Positions 47,908 through 58,028 are shown, numbered from the stretch's first letter. The stretch: DNA of 64,000 bases from Betaproteobacteria bacterium (GCA_025350245.1 JANXYG010000009.1:62001-126000); one strand, 5' to 3'. The notes: generated from the letters alone by a model not told the origin. Numbers and translations: made by a program.

Positions 47908-49068
47908 ATGCCTGTTGCCATCCCGAGTCCACCGCTCCCGGCCGCCGCCGCTGCGCACAGTGCGCGGCTGGTCGCCGACATTGCCGCGGCGATCGATGCC
48001 GCCGGGGGCTGGATCGGGTTCGATCGGTTCATGGACATGGCCTTGTACCAGCCGGGTCTGGGTTATTACCAGGGCGGCGCCATCAAGTTCGGTGCCGATG
48101 GCGATTTCGTCACCGCGCCGGCGATCTCGCCCCTGTTCGGCCGCACCTTGGCGCGACAGGTGGCCGAAGTGCTGGCCGAAACCGGCGGCGACATCCTCGA
48201 ACTCGGTCCCGGCACCGGTCGTCTCGCGGCCGGCGTGTTGTGCGAACTTGACCGGCTCGGCGTTGCGCCGGCCCGCTACCAATTGCTCGACCTGAGTCCC
48301 GAACTGCGCGCCCGCCAGCGCGACTGCATCGAGACGGCGGCACCAGGGCTGGCCCATTGCGCCTATTGGCTCGATGCGTTGCCGGACCGCATTCACGGCG
48401 TCGTCATCGCCAACGAGGTGTTCGACGCCCTGCCGGTGCAACTGGTCGCGTGGCGCGACGATGGCGTGTTCGAACGCGGGGTCATTCGCAACGGCGAGGG
48501 CTTCGCGTGGGATGACCGGCCGATCGGCGATCCGAACCTGGCGGCGTTGGTCGCCACGTTGCCGGTGCAAGCGCCCTACCTGTCGGAGATCAACCTGCGC
48601 GCGCAGGCGTTGATGGTCGCGCTCGCGCAACGCCTGGTGGCCGGCGCCCTGGTGTGCATCGACTACGGCTTCGGCCGCGCCGAGTTCTTCCATCCCCAAC
48701 GCCTGCGCGGCACGCTCATGTGCCACCATCGTCACACCGCGCATGATGACCCGTTCTACTTGCCGGGCCTGCAAGACATCACCGCGCACGTCGACTTCAC
48801 CGCCCTGGCCGACGCCGGTGTCGGCTGTGGTCTGCAACTGGGCGGCTACGCGACGCAGGCGCGATTCCTGATCGACCTCGGCATCACCGATCTCCTGGCC
48901 GAGACCGATGCCGCCGATGCCGTGCGTTATGCGCCTCAGGTCGCACAAGTGCACACGCTGCTCAGCCCGGCCGAGATGGGCGAGCTGTTCAAGGTACTGG
49001 TGCTGACCCGTGGCATCGACCGTACGCTGTCGGGGTTTTCCAGCAGCGATCTGTCGCGAATGCTGTGA
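47908..49068 (+). CDS. MidA/NDUFAF7-family SAM-dependent methyltransferase
   Basis: 386 residues of the DUF185 family. The N-terminal GWIGFDRFMDMALYQPGLGYY is diagnostic, followed by the SAM loop ILELGPGTGRLAAGVL and ANEVFDALPVQLVAW. The mitochondrial relative NDUFAF7 methylates an arginine of a complex I subunit; the bacterial target is not known. It is divergent from the SDR gene, with about 50 bases between starts. Confidence 0.9.
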   Translation: MPVAIPSPPLPAAAAAHSARLVADIAAAIDAAGGWIGFDRFMDMALYQPGLGYYQGGAIKFGADGDFVTAPAISPLFGRTLARQVAEVLAETGGDILELGPGTGRLAAGVLCELDRLGVAPARYQLLDLSPELRARQRDCIETAAPGLAHCAYWLDALPDRIHGVVIANEVFDALPVQLVAWRDDGVFERGVIRNGEGFAWDDRPIGDPNLAALVATLPVQAPYLSEINLRAQALMVALAQRLVAGALVCIDYGFGRAEFFHPQRLRGTLMCHHRHTAHDDPFYLPGLQDITAHVDFTALADAGVGCGLQLGGYATQARFLIDLGITDLLAETDAADAVRYAPQVAQVHTLLSPAEMGELFKVLVLTRGIDRTLSGFSSSDLSRML

Positions 49069-49096
49069 CCGATACCGCTTTCTCGAAGGAGGTTGC

Positions 49097-51487
49097 ATGC
49101 CCGAGCGACTGATCCAGCACAGCGTGCGCGACCTCGCGGCGGCGCTGCGCGACGGGCGGATTTCCGCCGGCGCGATCGCCGAGTCGGTCATCGCCGCCTT
49201 CGATCGCTTCGAGCCGGTACTCGGCGCCTACCGCAGCTTCGATCCCGACCTGCTGCGGCGTCAGGCCGCCGCGGCGGATGCGCTGTTCAAGGCAAACGTC
49301 GACCTCGGGCCGTTCCAGGGACTGCCGGTCTCGGTCAAGGATCTGTATGGCCTGGCCGGCTTTCACACTTGGGCGGGCACGCCAAGACGCCTGCCGGATA
49401 TCCACGATCGCGAGGGCCCGGTGGTGGGTTCATTCCGCCGCCAGTCCGCGCTGCTGGCCGGCAAGACCCACACCGTGGAGTTCGCGTTCGGCGGGCTCGG
49501 CACCAATCGCCACTACGGCGCGCCGCGCAATCCCTGGGATGCACAGTCGCACCGCGTCAGCGGCGGCTCCAGTTCCGGCGCCGGTGTCAGCCTCTGGCAG
49601 GGCACTGCCGTGCTGGCGCTGGGCTCGGACACCACCGGGTCGGTCCGCATGCCGGCGAGCTGGACCGGCACGGTCGGGCTCAAGGTGAGCCGGGGCCGCT
49701 GGTCGTGCGACGGGTTGCTGGCGCAGAGCGAGACGCTCGATACGCCGGGGTTGCTGGCGCGCAGCGTCGAAGATGCCGCGCTCGCGTTCGCCGCGATCGA
49801 CGGCGTGCGCGAAGAACCGTTCGCGTGGCTCGACGCCCTCGGCCCGCGCGACCTCGCGCAATTGCGCGTCGGCGTGGTTCGTCGCCCGTTCTTCGAGTCG
49901 TGCTCGCCGGGGGTAGTCGATGCGGTGGAGCGCGCGCTGTCCGAAATCGAGCAGGCCGGTGCCACGCTCGTCGACCTCGATCTTCCGGAAGCCACGCCCG
50001 CCTACGAGCTGTGGCGTAACGGCCACCTCTCGGCGCCGGAGGCCTATGCGACCCTGACCAGCAGCTTTCCGGCGTGGCTGGACACGATCGATCCGAACAT
50101 CTGGGCGCGGATGCGTCAGTTCGGCGAGATGCCCGCGGCCGAGTACATCAATCGGCGCCGGCGCGTGCTCGGCTGGATGGAATCGGTGGATCGGCGGCTG
50201 GCCGATGTCGATGCGTTCATCACACCCACGATCCCCATCACGGCGCCGCGGCTGGCCGATGTCGAGAATTTTGACGGCTATCGGCATCACAACACCACGG
50301 CGTCGCGCAACGCTGCGATCCTCAGCCTGCTCGATGTCTGCGCCCTCACGGTGCCGGTCGGGCTCGATGCCGTCGGCATCCCGGTCGGCCTGCAGGTCGC
50401 GGCGCGCCGCGGCACCGAGCCACGCCTGCTGGCGATCGGCCTGGCGATCGAGCGCTGCCTCGGCACGGCGCCGCAACGCCTCGGTCTGCCGCCGATGGTC
50501 GCCGTGGACCCGTGGCATCCGCCGCTGCCGGTCGGGCTTCGCAAGCGGCGATCCGTCACGCACACTTCGCCCATGACCGCCGCGTTGCGCACCCCCGACG
50601 AACGCTTCGAATCGCTCCCCGGCTATCCGTTCGCGCCCCACTACGCCGAGCTTCCCGGCTTTGCCGGGTTACGCATGCACCACCTCGATGAAGGCCCGGC
50701 GCGGGCCGCCGACGTGTTTCTCTGCCTGCACGGTGAACCTACGTGGAGCTATCTCTACCGGCGCATGATTCCGGTGTTCGCCGCTGCCGGTGCGCGCGTC
50801 GTGGCGCCCGACCTGTTCGGGTTCGGCCGATCCGACAAGCCGGTCGACGATGGCTGGTATTCGTTCGAGACCCATCGCGCTACGCTGCTGGCGCTGATCG
50901 ACACCCTCGACCTGAACAACATCACCCTGGTGTGCCAGGACTGGGGCGGCCTGCTCGGACTCACCCTGCCGATGGACCGTCCCGGCCGCTTCACCCGGGC
51001 GCTGGTCATGAACACCACCATCGGCACCGGTGATCAGCCCCTGTCGGAAGGCTTCCTTGCCTGGCGCGCCTGGGCTGCCGCGCACCCCGACATGGACGTG
51101 GGCAAGCTCATGGCGCGCACTTGCCGCCACCTGTCCGGCGCAGAAGTCGCCGCGTACGACGCGCCATTTCCCGATGCCCGACACAAGGCCGGCGTGCGCC
51201 GCTTCCCGCAACTGGTGCCCGACCATGCCGGCGCGCCCGGCGCGGCGCTGTCGCGGCGTGCCCGCGACTGGTGGTCACAACAGTGGCGCGGCCAGACCTT
51301 CATGGCGATCGGCATGACCGATCCGGTGCTCGGTCCCGCGGTGATGCAGTCGCTCCGATCGGTCATCCACGGTTGCCCGCCGGCGATGGAAGTGGGCAAC
51401 GCCGGACATTTCACGCCAGAATGGGGCGAAACGATCGCGGTCCGGGCACTGGCGGCCTTCGCCGCCGACCACGCCGCCGGCGCCTGA
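49097..51487 (+). CDS. Amidase fused in frame to a haloalkane dehalogenase-like alpha/beta-hydrolase
   Basis: 796 residues, ATG at 49097 with AAGGAGG at 49086-49092. Residues 1 to about 475 form an amidase-signature enzyme: Lys81 (SVKDLYG), GGSSSG at 156-161, and Ser182 in DTTGSVRMPAS (Ser-cisSer-Lys triad). From Met493 a second enzyme follows: HGEPTWSYLYR, the nucleophile in CQDWGG (Asp615) with the halide Trp, IGMTDPVLGP and GHFTPEWGE. These match DhlA-type haloalkane dehalogenases. No stop separates them and no ribosome site precedes Met493 (50573). It is either a true bifunctional protein or a stop-loss joining two genes. Confidence 0.88.
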   Translation: MPERLIQHSVRDLAAALRDGRISAGAIAESVIAAFDRFEPVLGAYRSFDPDLLRRQAAAADALFKANVDLGPFQGLPVSVKDLYGLAGFHTWAGTPRRLPDIHDREGPVVGSFRRQSALLAGKTHTVEFAFGGLGTNRHYGAPRNPWDAQSHRVSGGSSSGAGVSLWQGTAVLALGSDTTGSVRMPASWTGTVGLKVSRGRWSCDGLLAQSETLDTPGLLARSVEDAALAFAAIDGVREEPFAWLDALGPRDLAQLRVGVVRRPFFESCSPGVVDAVERALSEIEQAGATLVDLDLPEATPAYELWRNGHLSAPEAYATLTSSFPAWLDTIDPNIWARMRQFGEMPAAEYINRRRRVLGWMESVDRRLADVDAFITPTIPITAPRLADVENFDGYRHHNTTASRNAAILSLLDVCALTVPVGLDAVGIPVGLQVAARRGTEPRLLAIGLAIERCLGTAPQRLGLPPMVAVDPWHPPLPVGLRKRRSVTHTSPMTAALRTPDERFESLPGYPFAPHYAELPGFAGLRMHHLDEGPARAADVFLCLHGEPTWSYLYRRMIPVFAAAGARVVAPDLFGFGRSDKPVDDGWYSFETHRATLLALIDTLDLNNITLVCQDWGGLLGLTLPMDRPGRFTRALVMNTTIGTGDQPLSEGFLAWRAWAAAHPDMDVGKLMARTCRHLSGAEVAAYDAPFPDARHKAGVRRFPQLVPDHAGAPGAALSRRARDWWSQQWRGQTFMAIGMTDPVLGPAVMQSLRSVIHGCPPAMEVGNAGHFTPEWGETIAVRALAAFAADHAAGA

Positions 51488-51549
51488 CTCGCTTTCGCGC
51501 CTCCACGTCAGTTCCCGTTCCCGACACCCCGACGCGACCGCCCCGCTCC

Positions 51550-52896
51550 ATGCATCTTCACATCCTCGGTATCTGCGGCACCTTCATGGGCGGTCTGGCC
51601 GCCATTGCCAAACAGGCCGGGCACACGGTCACCGGTTGCGATGCGAACGTGTATCCGCCGATGAGCACCCAGCTAGAGGCCCAGGGCATCCAGCTGATCG
51701 AAGGCTTCAGCCCCGACCAGCTCAAGCTCGACCCCGATCTGTTCGTGATCGGCAACGTCGTCACGCGTGGCAATCCGCTGATGGAAGCCATTCTCGACAC
51801 TGGCGCCGGGTACGTGTCCGGTCCGCAGTGGCTCGCCGAGAACGCGTTGCGGGGCAAATGGGTGATGGCGGTCGCGGGCACTCACGGCAAGACCACCACG
51901 GCATCGATGCTCGCGTGGATCCTCGAGGAGGCGAAGCTGTTTCCGGGCTTCCTGATCGGCGGCGTGCCGGTCGACTTCGAGGTCTCGGCGCGGGTGACCG
52001 ACTCGCCGTTCTTCGTGATCGAGGCCGATGAATACGACACCGCGTTCTTCGACAAGCGCTCGAAGTTCATCCACTACCGGCCCACCACGGTCATCCTCAA
52101 CAATCTCGAGTTCGACCACGCCGATATCTTTCCCGATATCGGCGCCATCGAGACCCAGTTCCACCATCTGGTGCGCGCCGTGCCGCGTATCGGACTGCTG
52201 GTCGTCAACAGCTGCTCCGAAAGCCTGGACCGGGTGCTCGCCCGCGGTTGCTGGACACCGGTGGAGCCGTTCGGCACCGATCTGGGCTGGCAGGCGCGAA
52301 ACACCGACGCCGCCAACGCGTTCGACGTGTTCTTCGGCGGCCAGTGGCAGGGGCGCGTCGAGTGGGGGCTGCTCGGACATCACAACCGGCTCAATGCGCT
52401 GGCCGCGATCGCGGCGGCGCGCAACGCCGGGGTGCCGCCGGACGTGGCCACCGAAGCCCTGGGACGCTTCCAGGGCGTCAAGCGGCGCATGGAGCTTCGG
52501 GGCAGCGTAGGTGGCGTGAATGTCTACGACGACTTCGCGCACCATCCCACCGCCATCGACACCACCATCGCGGGTCTGCGCGCGCAGGTGGGTGATGCGC
52601 GCATCCTTGCGGTCATCGAGCCGCGCTCCAACACCATGAAGCTCGGTGCGATGAAGGCGCTGTTGCCCGGCAGCCTCGCCGGGGCCGATCGCGTGTTCTG
52701 CTACGGTGGTGGACTCGGCTGGGATGCCGTGGCGGCGCTCGCGCCGCTCGGCCACAAGGCCACCGTGCACGACGACCTCGGCAACCTGGTCGACGCCATC
52801 GTGGCCGAGGCCCGGTCAGGCGACCAGGTGCTGGTCATGAGCAACGGCGGCTTCGGCGGAATCCACGCCAGGTTGCTGAATCGGCTGGGCCGGTAG
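51550..52896 (+). CDS. mpl: Murein tripeptide ligase Mpl
   Basis: UDP-MurNAc:L-alanyl-gamma-D-glutamyl-meso-DAP ligase for peptidoglycan recycling, 448 residues. HILGICGTFMGGLAAIA at the start, P-loop VAGTHGKTTTASML near residue 115, VIEADEYDTAFFD, and DDFAHHPTAIDTT mark the Mur ligase core. The ATG is 63 bases past the dehalogenase stop. A GC-rich repeat follows the stop immediately. Confidence 0.95.
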   Translation: MHLHILGICGTFMGGLAAIAKQAGHTVTGCDANVYPPMSTQLEAQGIQLIEGFSPDQLKLDPDLFVIGNVVTRGNPLMEAILDTGAGYVSGPQWLAENALRGKWVMAVAGTHGKTTTASMLAWILEEAKLFPGFLIGGVPVDFEVSARVTDSPFFVIEADEYDTAFFDKRSKFIHYRPTTVILNNLEFDHADIFPDIGAIETQFHHLVRAVPRIGLLVVNSCSESLDRVLARGCWTPVEPFGTDLGWQARNTDAANAFDVFFGGQWQGRVEWGLLGHHNRLNALAAIAAARNAGVPPDVATEALGRFQGVKRRMELRGSVGGVNVYDDFAHHPTAIDTTIAGLRAQVGDARILAVIEPRSNTMKLGAMKALLPGSLAGADRVFCYGGGLGWDAVAALAPLGHKATVHDDLGNLVDAIVAEARSGDQVLVMSNGGFGGIHARLLNRLGR

Positions 52897-52974
52897 ACGC
52901 CCACCCCCAGGCTGCGCTGCGCTGCGCCTTCCCCCTCGAGGGGGCGCCCCGTCCTCGGGAGACCCTGTGGGCGG
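52897..52974 (+). repeat. 3'-end repeat, copy 7
   Basis: Starts directly after the mpl stop: ACGCCCACCCCCAGGCTGCG, then the palindrome CCCCCTCGAGGGGG (52931-52944) and GGCGCCCCGTCCTCGGG. Same orientation as mpl. Confidence 0.88.
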
Positions 52975-53041
52975 GAATGAATTGACGCGCGGTCCGTTGC
53001 CATGCGCCACAATCGCGGTCCGAACGCCAGCTTGCTGCCCC

Positions 53042-53614
53042 ATGTATCTCTATATTCACGGCTTCAACAGCGCACCGGCATCGACCAAGGCATGCCAGCT
53101 TCAGGCACGCCTGGCCGCACTGGGCCGCAGCGCAGGGTTCTCCTGCCCGGCGCTGTCGCACTGGCCCGAGACCGCCATGCGGCAGCTCGAGGCCGAGGTG
53201 GCCCGGGCGCCGGCGTCCGGGATCACCCTGGTCGGCAGCTCGCTCGGCGGCTTCTACGCCACCTTTCTCGCCGAACGCCACGGCTGCCGGGCGGTGCTGG
53301 TCAATCCCGCGGTCGGCGCGCACATCGGACTCGAGAGCTACCTCGGCCCGCAACAAAATCTCTACACCGCCGAGCGCTACGAACTGACCCGCGAGCATCT
53401 GGCGTGGTGGGACAAGTTCAGCGTCGAGCAGCCGACCACGATCGAGCGCTATTTTCTGATGGTGACCACCGGCGACGAGGTGCTCGACTATCGCGCCGCC
53501 GTCGATCGGTTCAGGGGCGCCAAGCAACTGGTGGTTGCCGGCTCCGACCACGGCTTCGCCGAGTTCGGCGACTACCTCGATCAGGTGCTGGCATTCGGCG
53601 ACGCACAGCTATAA
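53042..53614 (+). CDS. YqiA/YcfP-like alpha/beta-fold esterase
   Basis: 190 residues starting MYLYIHGFNSAPASTKA. The nucleophile elbow is GSSLGGFY and the catalytic His is in GSDHGFAEF, with Asp in TTGDEVLDY. YqiA of E. coli hydrolyses palmitoyl-CoA and p-nitrophenyl esters; the physiological substrate is unclear. It precedes the RNase II gene by about 75 bases. Confidence 0.88.
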   Translation: MYLYIHGFNSAPASTKACQLQARLAALGRSAGFSCPALSHWPETAMRQLEAEVARAPASGITLVGSSLGGFYATFLAERHGCRAVLVNPAVGAHIGLESYLGPQQNLYTAERYELTREHLAWWDKFSVEQPTTIERYFLMVTTGDEVLDYRAAVDRFRGAKQLVVAGSDHGFAEFGDYLDQVLAFGDAQL

Positions 53615-53690
53615 TCCGCCGCCCTTTCGCAGGCTGTTCCGGCCTGCGGCAGCGCCCGGTGTCGCCGGGCACATTTCCGGTTCCCACGGC

Positions 53691-55550
53691 GTGAACGTTT
53701 TTTACGAAGAAGACGGCGGTTTCAAGGTCGGTTCGGTGCTGGCCGACAACGTCACCTCGCTGCAGGTCGAGGCCGCCCACGGCAAACGCAGCAAGATCAA
53801 GGCAAACGCGGTGATGCTGCGTTTCGACCAGCCCGCGCTCGCGACCTTCATGGCGGCCGCCGAGGTCGTCGGCGACGGGCTCGATCTCGACTTCCTGTGG
53901 GAGGTCGCGCCGCAGGACGAGTTCGACTACGCGGCGCTCGGCAAAGACTACTTCGGTCACGCGCCGTCGCCGGTCGAAGCCGCGGGCCTGCTGTTGCGGC
54001 TGCACGGGTCGCCGATGCATTTCTACAAGAAGGGCAAGGGCCGCTACCGGCCCGCGCCGCCGGAAGCGCTGAAAGCGGCGCTGGCCGGCGCCGAGCGCAA
54101 GCGGCTCCAGGCCCAGGCGCAAGTCGGGTTCACCGCCGCCCTGGTGCGCTTCGAGTTGCCCGATGCCCTGCGCGACAAGCTCGACATGCTGTTGTACGAG
54201 CCCGACAAGGGCGCCATCGAGTTCAAGGCGCTCGAGGCAGCCAGCGCCATCACCGGCCTGTCGGCCGTGCATCTGTTGAACCGCTGCGGCGCCTTCGCGT
54301 CGTCGCACGACTATCACTTCAACCGCTTCCTGCGCGAGCACTTCCCGTCGGGAACCGGCTGGCGCGACGTGCCCGAGACACCGGAACCCGAGGGGTTGCC
54401 GCTGGCCCCGGTGCGCGCCTTCAGCATCGATGACGTCACCACCACCGAAATCGACGATGCGCTGTCGGTCACGCCGCTCGCGTCTGGCGGCTGGCGCATC
54501 GGCATCCATATTGCCGCGCCCGCACTGGGCATCGAACCCGGCTCTCCGCTCGATCTGAAGGCATCGCGCCGACTGTCCACGGTATACATGCCCGGCTCGA
54601 AGATCACCATGCTGCCCGACGAGGTGATCGATCGCTTCACGCTGCGCGAGGGACTGGTGCGACCGGTGGTCTCGCTGTATGCCCTGGTCGACGCCGATCT
54701 CGCGCCGATCGGCTTCGAGACCCGCGTCGAGCGGGTGGCGATCGCCGCCAATCTGCGCATCGACGACCTCGACGTGCTGTTCAACCCCGAGACCATCGCC
54801 GCCGGCAGGACGGATTTTCCCTTCGGCCCCGAACTGCACCTGCTGTGGCGCCTGGCCGTGCGTCTCGAGGCGGCACGCGGCAAGGCCGACGGGCCGGCCG
54901 ATCGCCAGGACTACAGCTTCTACGTCGAGGACGACCGCATCCGCATCGTCGAGCGCAAGCGCGGTTCGCCGGTCGACAAGCTCGTGGCCGAAATGATGAT
55001 CCTCGCCAATTCCGAGTGGGGGCGACAGCTTGCCGCGGTCGATGCCGCCGCCATCTACCGGGTGCAGGGCCACGGCAAGACCCGCATGTCGACGGCGCCG
55101 GGTCCGCACGAGGGGCTGGGCGTGGCGCAGTACGCCTGGAGCAGTTCGCCGCTGCGCCGCTATGTCGACATGGTGAACCAGCGGCAGATCGTGGCGCTCG
55201 CGCGGGGCGAGGAGCTGCCCTATCCGCGCGCCGCCGAGCAGGTGACCATCGCCATGCGCGACTTCGAGCTCGCCTATGACGCCTATGCGGAATTCCAGCG
55301 CGGCATGGAAAAATACTGGTGCCTACGCTGGGTGCAGCAGGAGTCGGCGTTCGAGCTGCCGGCCACGGTGATCCGCGAGAGCCTGGTGCGCACCGGGCGC
55401 ATTCCCCTGGTGGCGCGCTGTCCGTCGCTGTCGGCGGAGCTCGGTCCGGGCACGCCGATCAACGTCGAGCTTGGCGGCATCGACCTGCTCACGCTCGATT
55501 TCGACTGCGTGTTCCGCGGCAAGCGTGACCCTGCGCCGGCGCTCGCATAG
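53691..55550 (+). CDS. rnb: RNase II/R-family exoribonuclease
   Basis: 619 residues from the GTG at 53691 (NVFYEEDGGFKVGSVLADN). An N-terminal OB-like region precedes the RNB catalytic domain, with FSIDDVTTTEIDDALSV supplying the metal-binding aspartates near residue 250, then YMPGSKITMLP and SPLRRYVDMVNQRQI. The C-terminal S1 domain is short. This compact form upstream of tonB and aroE is typical of betaproteobacteria. It degrades mRNA 3' to 5'. Confidence 0.9.
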   Translation: MNVFYEEDGGFKVGSVLADNVTSLQVEAAHGKRSKIKANAVMLRFDQPALATFMAAAEVVGDGLDLDFLWEVAPQDEFDYAALGKDYFGHAPSPVEAAGLLLRLHGSPMHFYKKGKGRYRPAPPEALKAALAGAERKRLQAQAQVGFTAALVRFELPDALRDKLDMLLYEPDKGAIEFKALEAASAITGLSAVHLLNRCGAFASSHDYHFNRFLREHFPSGTGWRDVPETPEPEGLPLAPVRAFSIDDVTTTEIDDALSVTPLASGGWRIGIHIAAPALGIEPGSPLDLKASRRLSTVYMPGSKITMLPDEVIDRFTLREGLVRPVVSLYALVDADLAPIGFETRVERVAIAANLRIDDLDVLFNPETIAAGRTDFPFGPELHLLWRLAVRLEAARGKADGPADRQDYSFYVEDDRIRIVERKRGSPVDKLVAEMMILANSEWGRQLAAVDAAAIYRVQGHGKTRMSTAPGPHEGLGVAQYAWSSSPLRRYVDMVNQRQIVALARGEELPYPRAAEQVTIAMRDFELAYDAYAEFQRGMEKYWCLRWVQQESAFELPATVIRESLVRTGRIPLVARCPSLSAELGPGTPINVELGGIDLLTLDFDCVFRGKRDPAPALA

Positions 55551-55586
55551 AATCGGTGGCGTGCTGCCTCCCTTCGAACTGCGCCT

Positions 55587-56510
55587 GTGTCGGCCGATAC
55601 CGCAACGGCATTTGCGCCTGCCGCACTGAGCCTCGCCCTGGCGACGCGGCCGCGCTCCGCCAGCAATCGCATCCTGGCGGTCGCGCTCGGGATATCGGTG
55701 CTGTTCCACGCCGTGGTCTTCACCATCAAGTTCGTGCCGCCGGTGAACCGGTTCCTCGAGAACCTCGCCCCGCCGCTGGAGGTGGTGCTGGTCAACAGCA
55801 AGTCCGCGCGCAAGCCGCTCAAAGCCGACGCTCTCGCACAGGCGACGCTGGATGGCGGCGGTAACACCGAGCAGGACCGGCGCGCCAAGACCCACCTGCC
55901 GGCCATTGCCGACAGCACCACCACCGACACCGTGACGGTGGCGTCGCAGCGGGTGCAGCAACTGGAGCAGCAGGTGCAGGCCATGCTGACCCAGCTCAAG
56001 GCCGATCATCTGGTGGATGCCTCGAAGCAGCCGTCGCGGCGCCCGCAGGACCAGGCCGACGGCCGCGACCCCTCCGAAGTGGATCAGCAGAAACTCGCGA
56101 TCGAACGCCTGCAGGCCCAGATTGCGCGCCAGGTCGATCGCTATCAGAAGCTGCCCAAGCGCAAGTTCATCGGCGCGCGCACCGACAGCGTGATCTACGC
56201 CCAGTATGTCGACGACTGGCGACAGCGCATCGAGCGTGTGGGCACGCGCAACTTTCCGCAGGAGGCCAAGCGCGCGGGCATCTTCGGCACCCTGCTGCTG
56301 ACGGTATCGATCAAGGCCGACGGCAGCGTCGAGAAGGTCGAGGTCGAGCGCTCCAGCGGCTTTCCGATCCTCGACAAGGCGGCACGCCGCATCGTCGATC
56401 TCGCCGGTCCGTTCGCGCCGTTCCCGCCCGCCATCAAGAAGGAGTTCGACATCCTGAGCATCACCCGCAGTTGGCAATTCACCCGCGAAGAGGAGATGGT
56501 CGGTGAATAG
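55587..56510 (+). CDS. tonB: Energy transducer TonB
   Basis: 307 residues: a membrane anchor (ILAVALGISVLFHAVVFTIKF, residues 29-49), a long hydrophilic periplasmic spacer with a Gln-rich coiled coil (VQQLEQQVQAMLTQLKADHL), and a C-terminal TonB domain (GTLLLTVSIKADGSVEKVEV). The spacer lacks the usual Pro-Lys repeats, as in this betaproteobacterial subfamily. GTG start; the stop overlaps aroE by 8 bases. No exbB/exbD adjacent, so it may serve a housekeeping envelope role. Confidence 0.88.
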   Translation: MSADTATAFAPAALSLALATRPRSASNRILAVALGISVLFHAVVFTIKFVPPVNRFLENLAPPLEVVLVNSKSARKPLKADALAQATLDGGGNTEQDRRAKTHLPAIADSTTTDTVTVASQRVQQLEQQVQAMLTQLKADHLVDASKQPSRRPQDQADGRDPSEVDQQKLAIERLQAQIARQVDRYQKLPKRKFIGARTDSVIYAQYVDDWRQRIERVGTRNFPQEAKRAGIFGTLLLTVSIKADGSVEKVEVERSSGFPILDKAARRIVDLAGPFAPFPPAIKKEFDILSITRSWQFTREEEMVGE

Positions 56511-57321
56511 CGCCCGTTACGCTGTCGTCGGCAATCCGATCGCGCACAGCAAGTCGCCGGCGATCCACGCGGCGTTCGCCCGCCAGACCGGGCATGACCT
56601 CACCTATGAGCGCCTGCTGGCCCCGCTCGACGGCTTTCGCGCCACCGTCGACGCCTTCAGGGCTGCCGGTGGTCAGGGGGTGAACGTGACCCTGCCGTTC
56701 AAGCTCGAGGCCTTCGCCTATGCCGTGCGCCGCAGCGAGCGTGCGACGGCTGCCGGCGCCATCAACGCGTTGCGCTTCGATGCCGTGGGCGTGTTCGGCG
56801 ACAACACCGACGGCGCCGGGCTGGTGCGCGATCTCGAAGCCAATCTCGGGGTCGACCTGCGGGGTGCCGAAGTGCTGCTGCTGGGCGCCGGCGGCGCGGC
56901 TCGCGGCGTGATGCTGCCGCTGCTCGGTGCGGGCGTGGGCCGGCTCATCATCGCCAATCGCACCGTCGAAAGAGCCGAGCAACTGGCGGCGCGCTTCACG
57001 CACGATGGCCGGGTCGGGGCATCGAGCTTCGATACCGTGCCGGGAGCATTCGACATCGTGATCAATGCCACCTCTGCCACGCTCGGTGGCGAAGTGCCGC
57101 CGCTCGCGCCGTCGGTCTATGCCCACTGCGTGCTGGCCTACGAGATGATGTACGGCCAAGGTGAAACACCGTTCCTGCGCACCGCGCGCGAAGCCGGCAG
57201 TGCCCGCCAGGCCGACGGGCTCGGCATGCTGGTCGAGCAGGCCGCCGAGTCGTTTCTGCTATGGCGCGGCGTGCGGCCCGACACGGCACCGGTCTTGCGC
57301 CTGCTTCGCGACGCCGCCTGA
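56503..57321 (+). CDS. aroE: Shikimate dehydrogenase
   Basis: NADPH-dependent reduction of 3-dehydroshikimate in aromatic amino acid synthesis, 272 residues. VVGNPIAHSKSPAIHAAFA, NVTLPFK with the catalytic Lys, DNTDGAGLVRDL and the NADP loop LGAGGAARGVMLPLLGAG are all present. The GTG start at 56503 lies inside tonB. mtgA follows after 6 bases; a coupled operon. Confidence 0.96.
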   Translation: MNSARYAVVGNPIAHSKSPAIHAAFARQTGHDLTYERLLAPLDGFRATVDAFRAAGGQGVNVTLPFKLEAFAYAVRRSERATAAGAINALRFDAVGVFGDNTDGAGLVRDLEANLGVDLRGAEVLLLGAGGAARGVMLPLLGAGVGRLIIANRTVERAEQLAARFTHDGRVGASSFDTVPGAFDIVINATSATLGGEVPPLAPSVYAHCVLAYEMMYGQGETPFLRTAREAGSARQADGLGMLVEQAAESFLLWRGVRPDTAPVLRLLRDAA

Positions 57322-57327
57322 ACCGTC

Positions 57328-58026
57328 ATGTTCAGGCTCATATGGCGCCAGGTCTGGCGCGTCGGTCTGTTCCTGCTTGCGCTGCTGGTGGTCTACCAGT
57401 TGTGGATGTTCTCGTGCATCGTGTGGTGGGTGTGGTTCAACCCGTCGACCTCGCAGTTCATGGAAGATCGTCTCGAGGTCATGCAGCAAAAGAACCCCGA
57501 TGCCGAACTCAAACACCAGTGGGTGCCCTACTCGCGCATCTCGGCGCACCTCAAGCGCGCGCTGGTGGCCTCGGAAGACGCCAAGTTTCTCGGCCACGAG
57601 GGCTTCGACTGGGAGGCGTTGCAGAAGGCCTACGAGAAGAATCTCAAGAAGGGCCGCATCGTGGCCGGTGGCTCCACCATCAGCCAACAGCTCGCCAAGA
57701 ACCTGTTCCTGTCGTCGAAACGCACGCCCTGGCGCAAGGCGCAGGAAGCGGTCATTACCGTCATGCTCGAAGTGGTGCTGACCAAACGGCGCATCTTCGA
57801 GATCTATCTGAACGTCATCGAATGGGGCAATGGTGTGTTCGGCGCCGAAGCGGCGGCGCGCCATTATTACAAGACCAGCGCCGCCAACCTCGGGCCGGCC
57901 CAGGCCGCCCGGCTCGCGGCCATGGTGCCCAACCCGCGTTTCTACGACACCCACCGCGGATCCGCCTGGCTGGAGCGCAAGACCGGCATCATCCTCGGCC
58001 GCATGGGAGCGTCCGAGATTCCCTGA
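57328..58026 (+). CDS. mtgA: Monofunctional peptidoglycan glycosyltransferase MtgA
   Basis: 232 residues. An N-terminal membrane helix ([19 protein letters not shown]) and a GT51 domain with [14 protein letters not shown] (catalytic Glu), [16 protein letters not shown] and [20 protein letters not shown]. It polymerises lipid II into glycan strands. Downstream of aroE as in many betaproteobacteria; a 13-bp hairpin follows its stop. Confidence 0.95.
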   Translation: MFRLIWRQVWRVGLFLLALLVVYQLWMFSCIVWWVWFNPSTSQFMEDRLEVMQQKNPDAELKHQWVPYSRISAHLKRALVASEDAKFLGHEGFDWEALQKAYEKNLKKGRIVAGGSTISQQLAKNLFLSSKRTPWRKAQEAVITVMLEVVLTKRRIFEIYLNVIEWGNGVFGAEAAARHYYKTSAANLGPAQAARLAAMVPNPRFYDTHRGSAWLERKTGIILGRMGASEIP

Positions 58027-58028
58027 CC

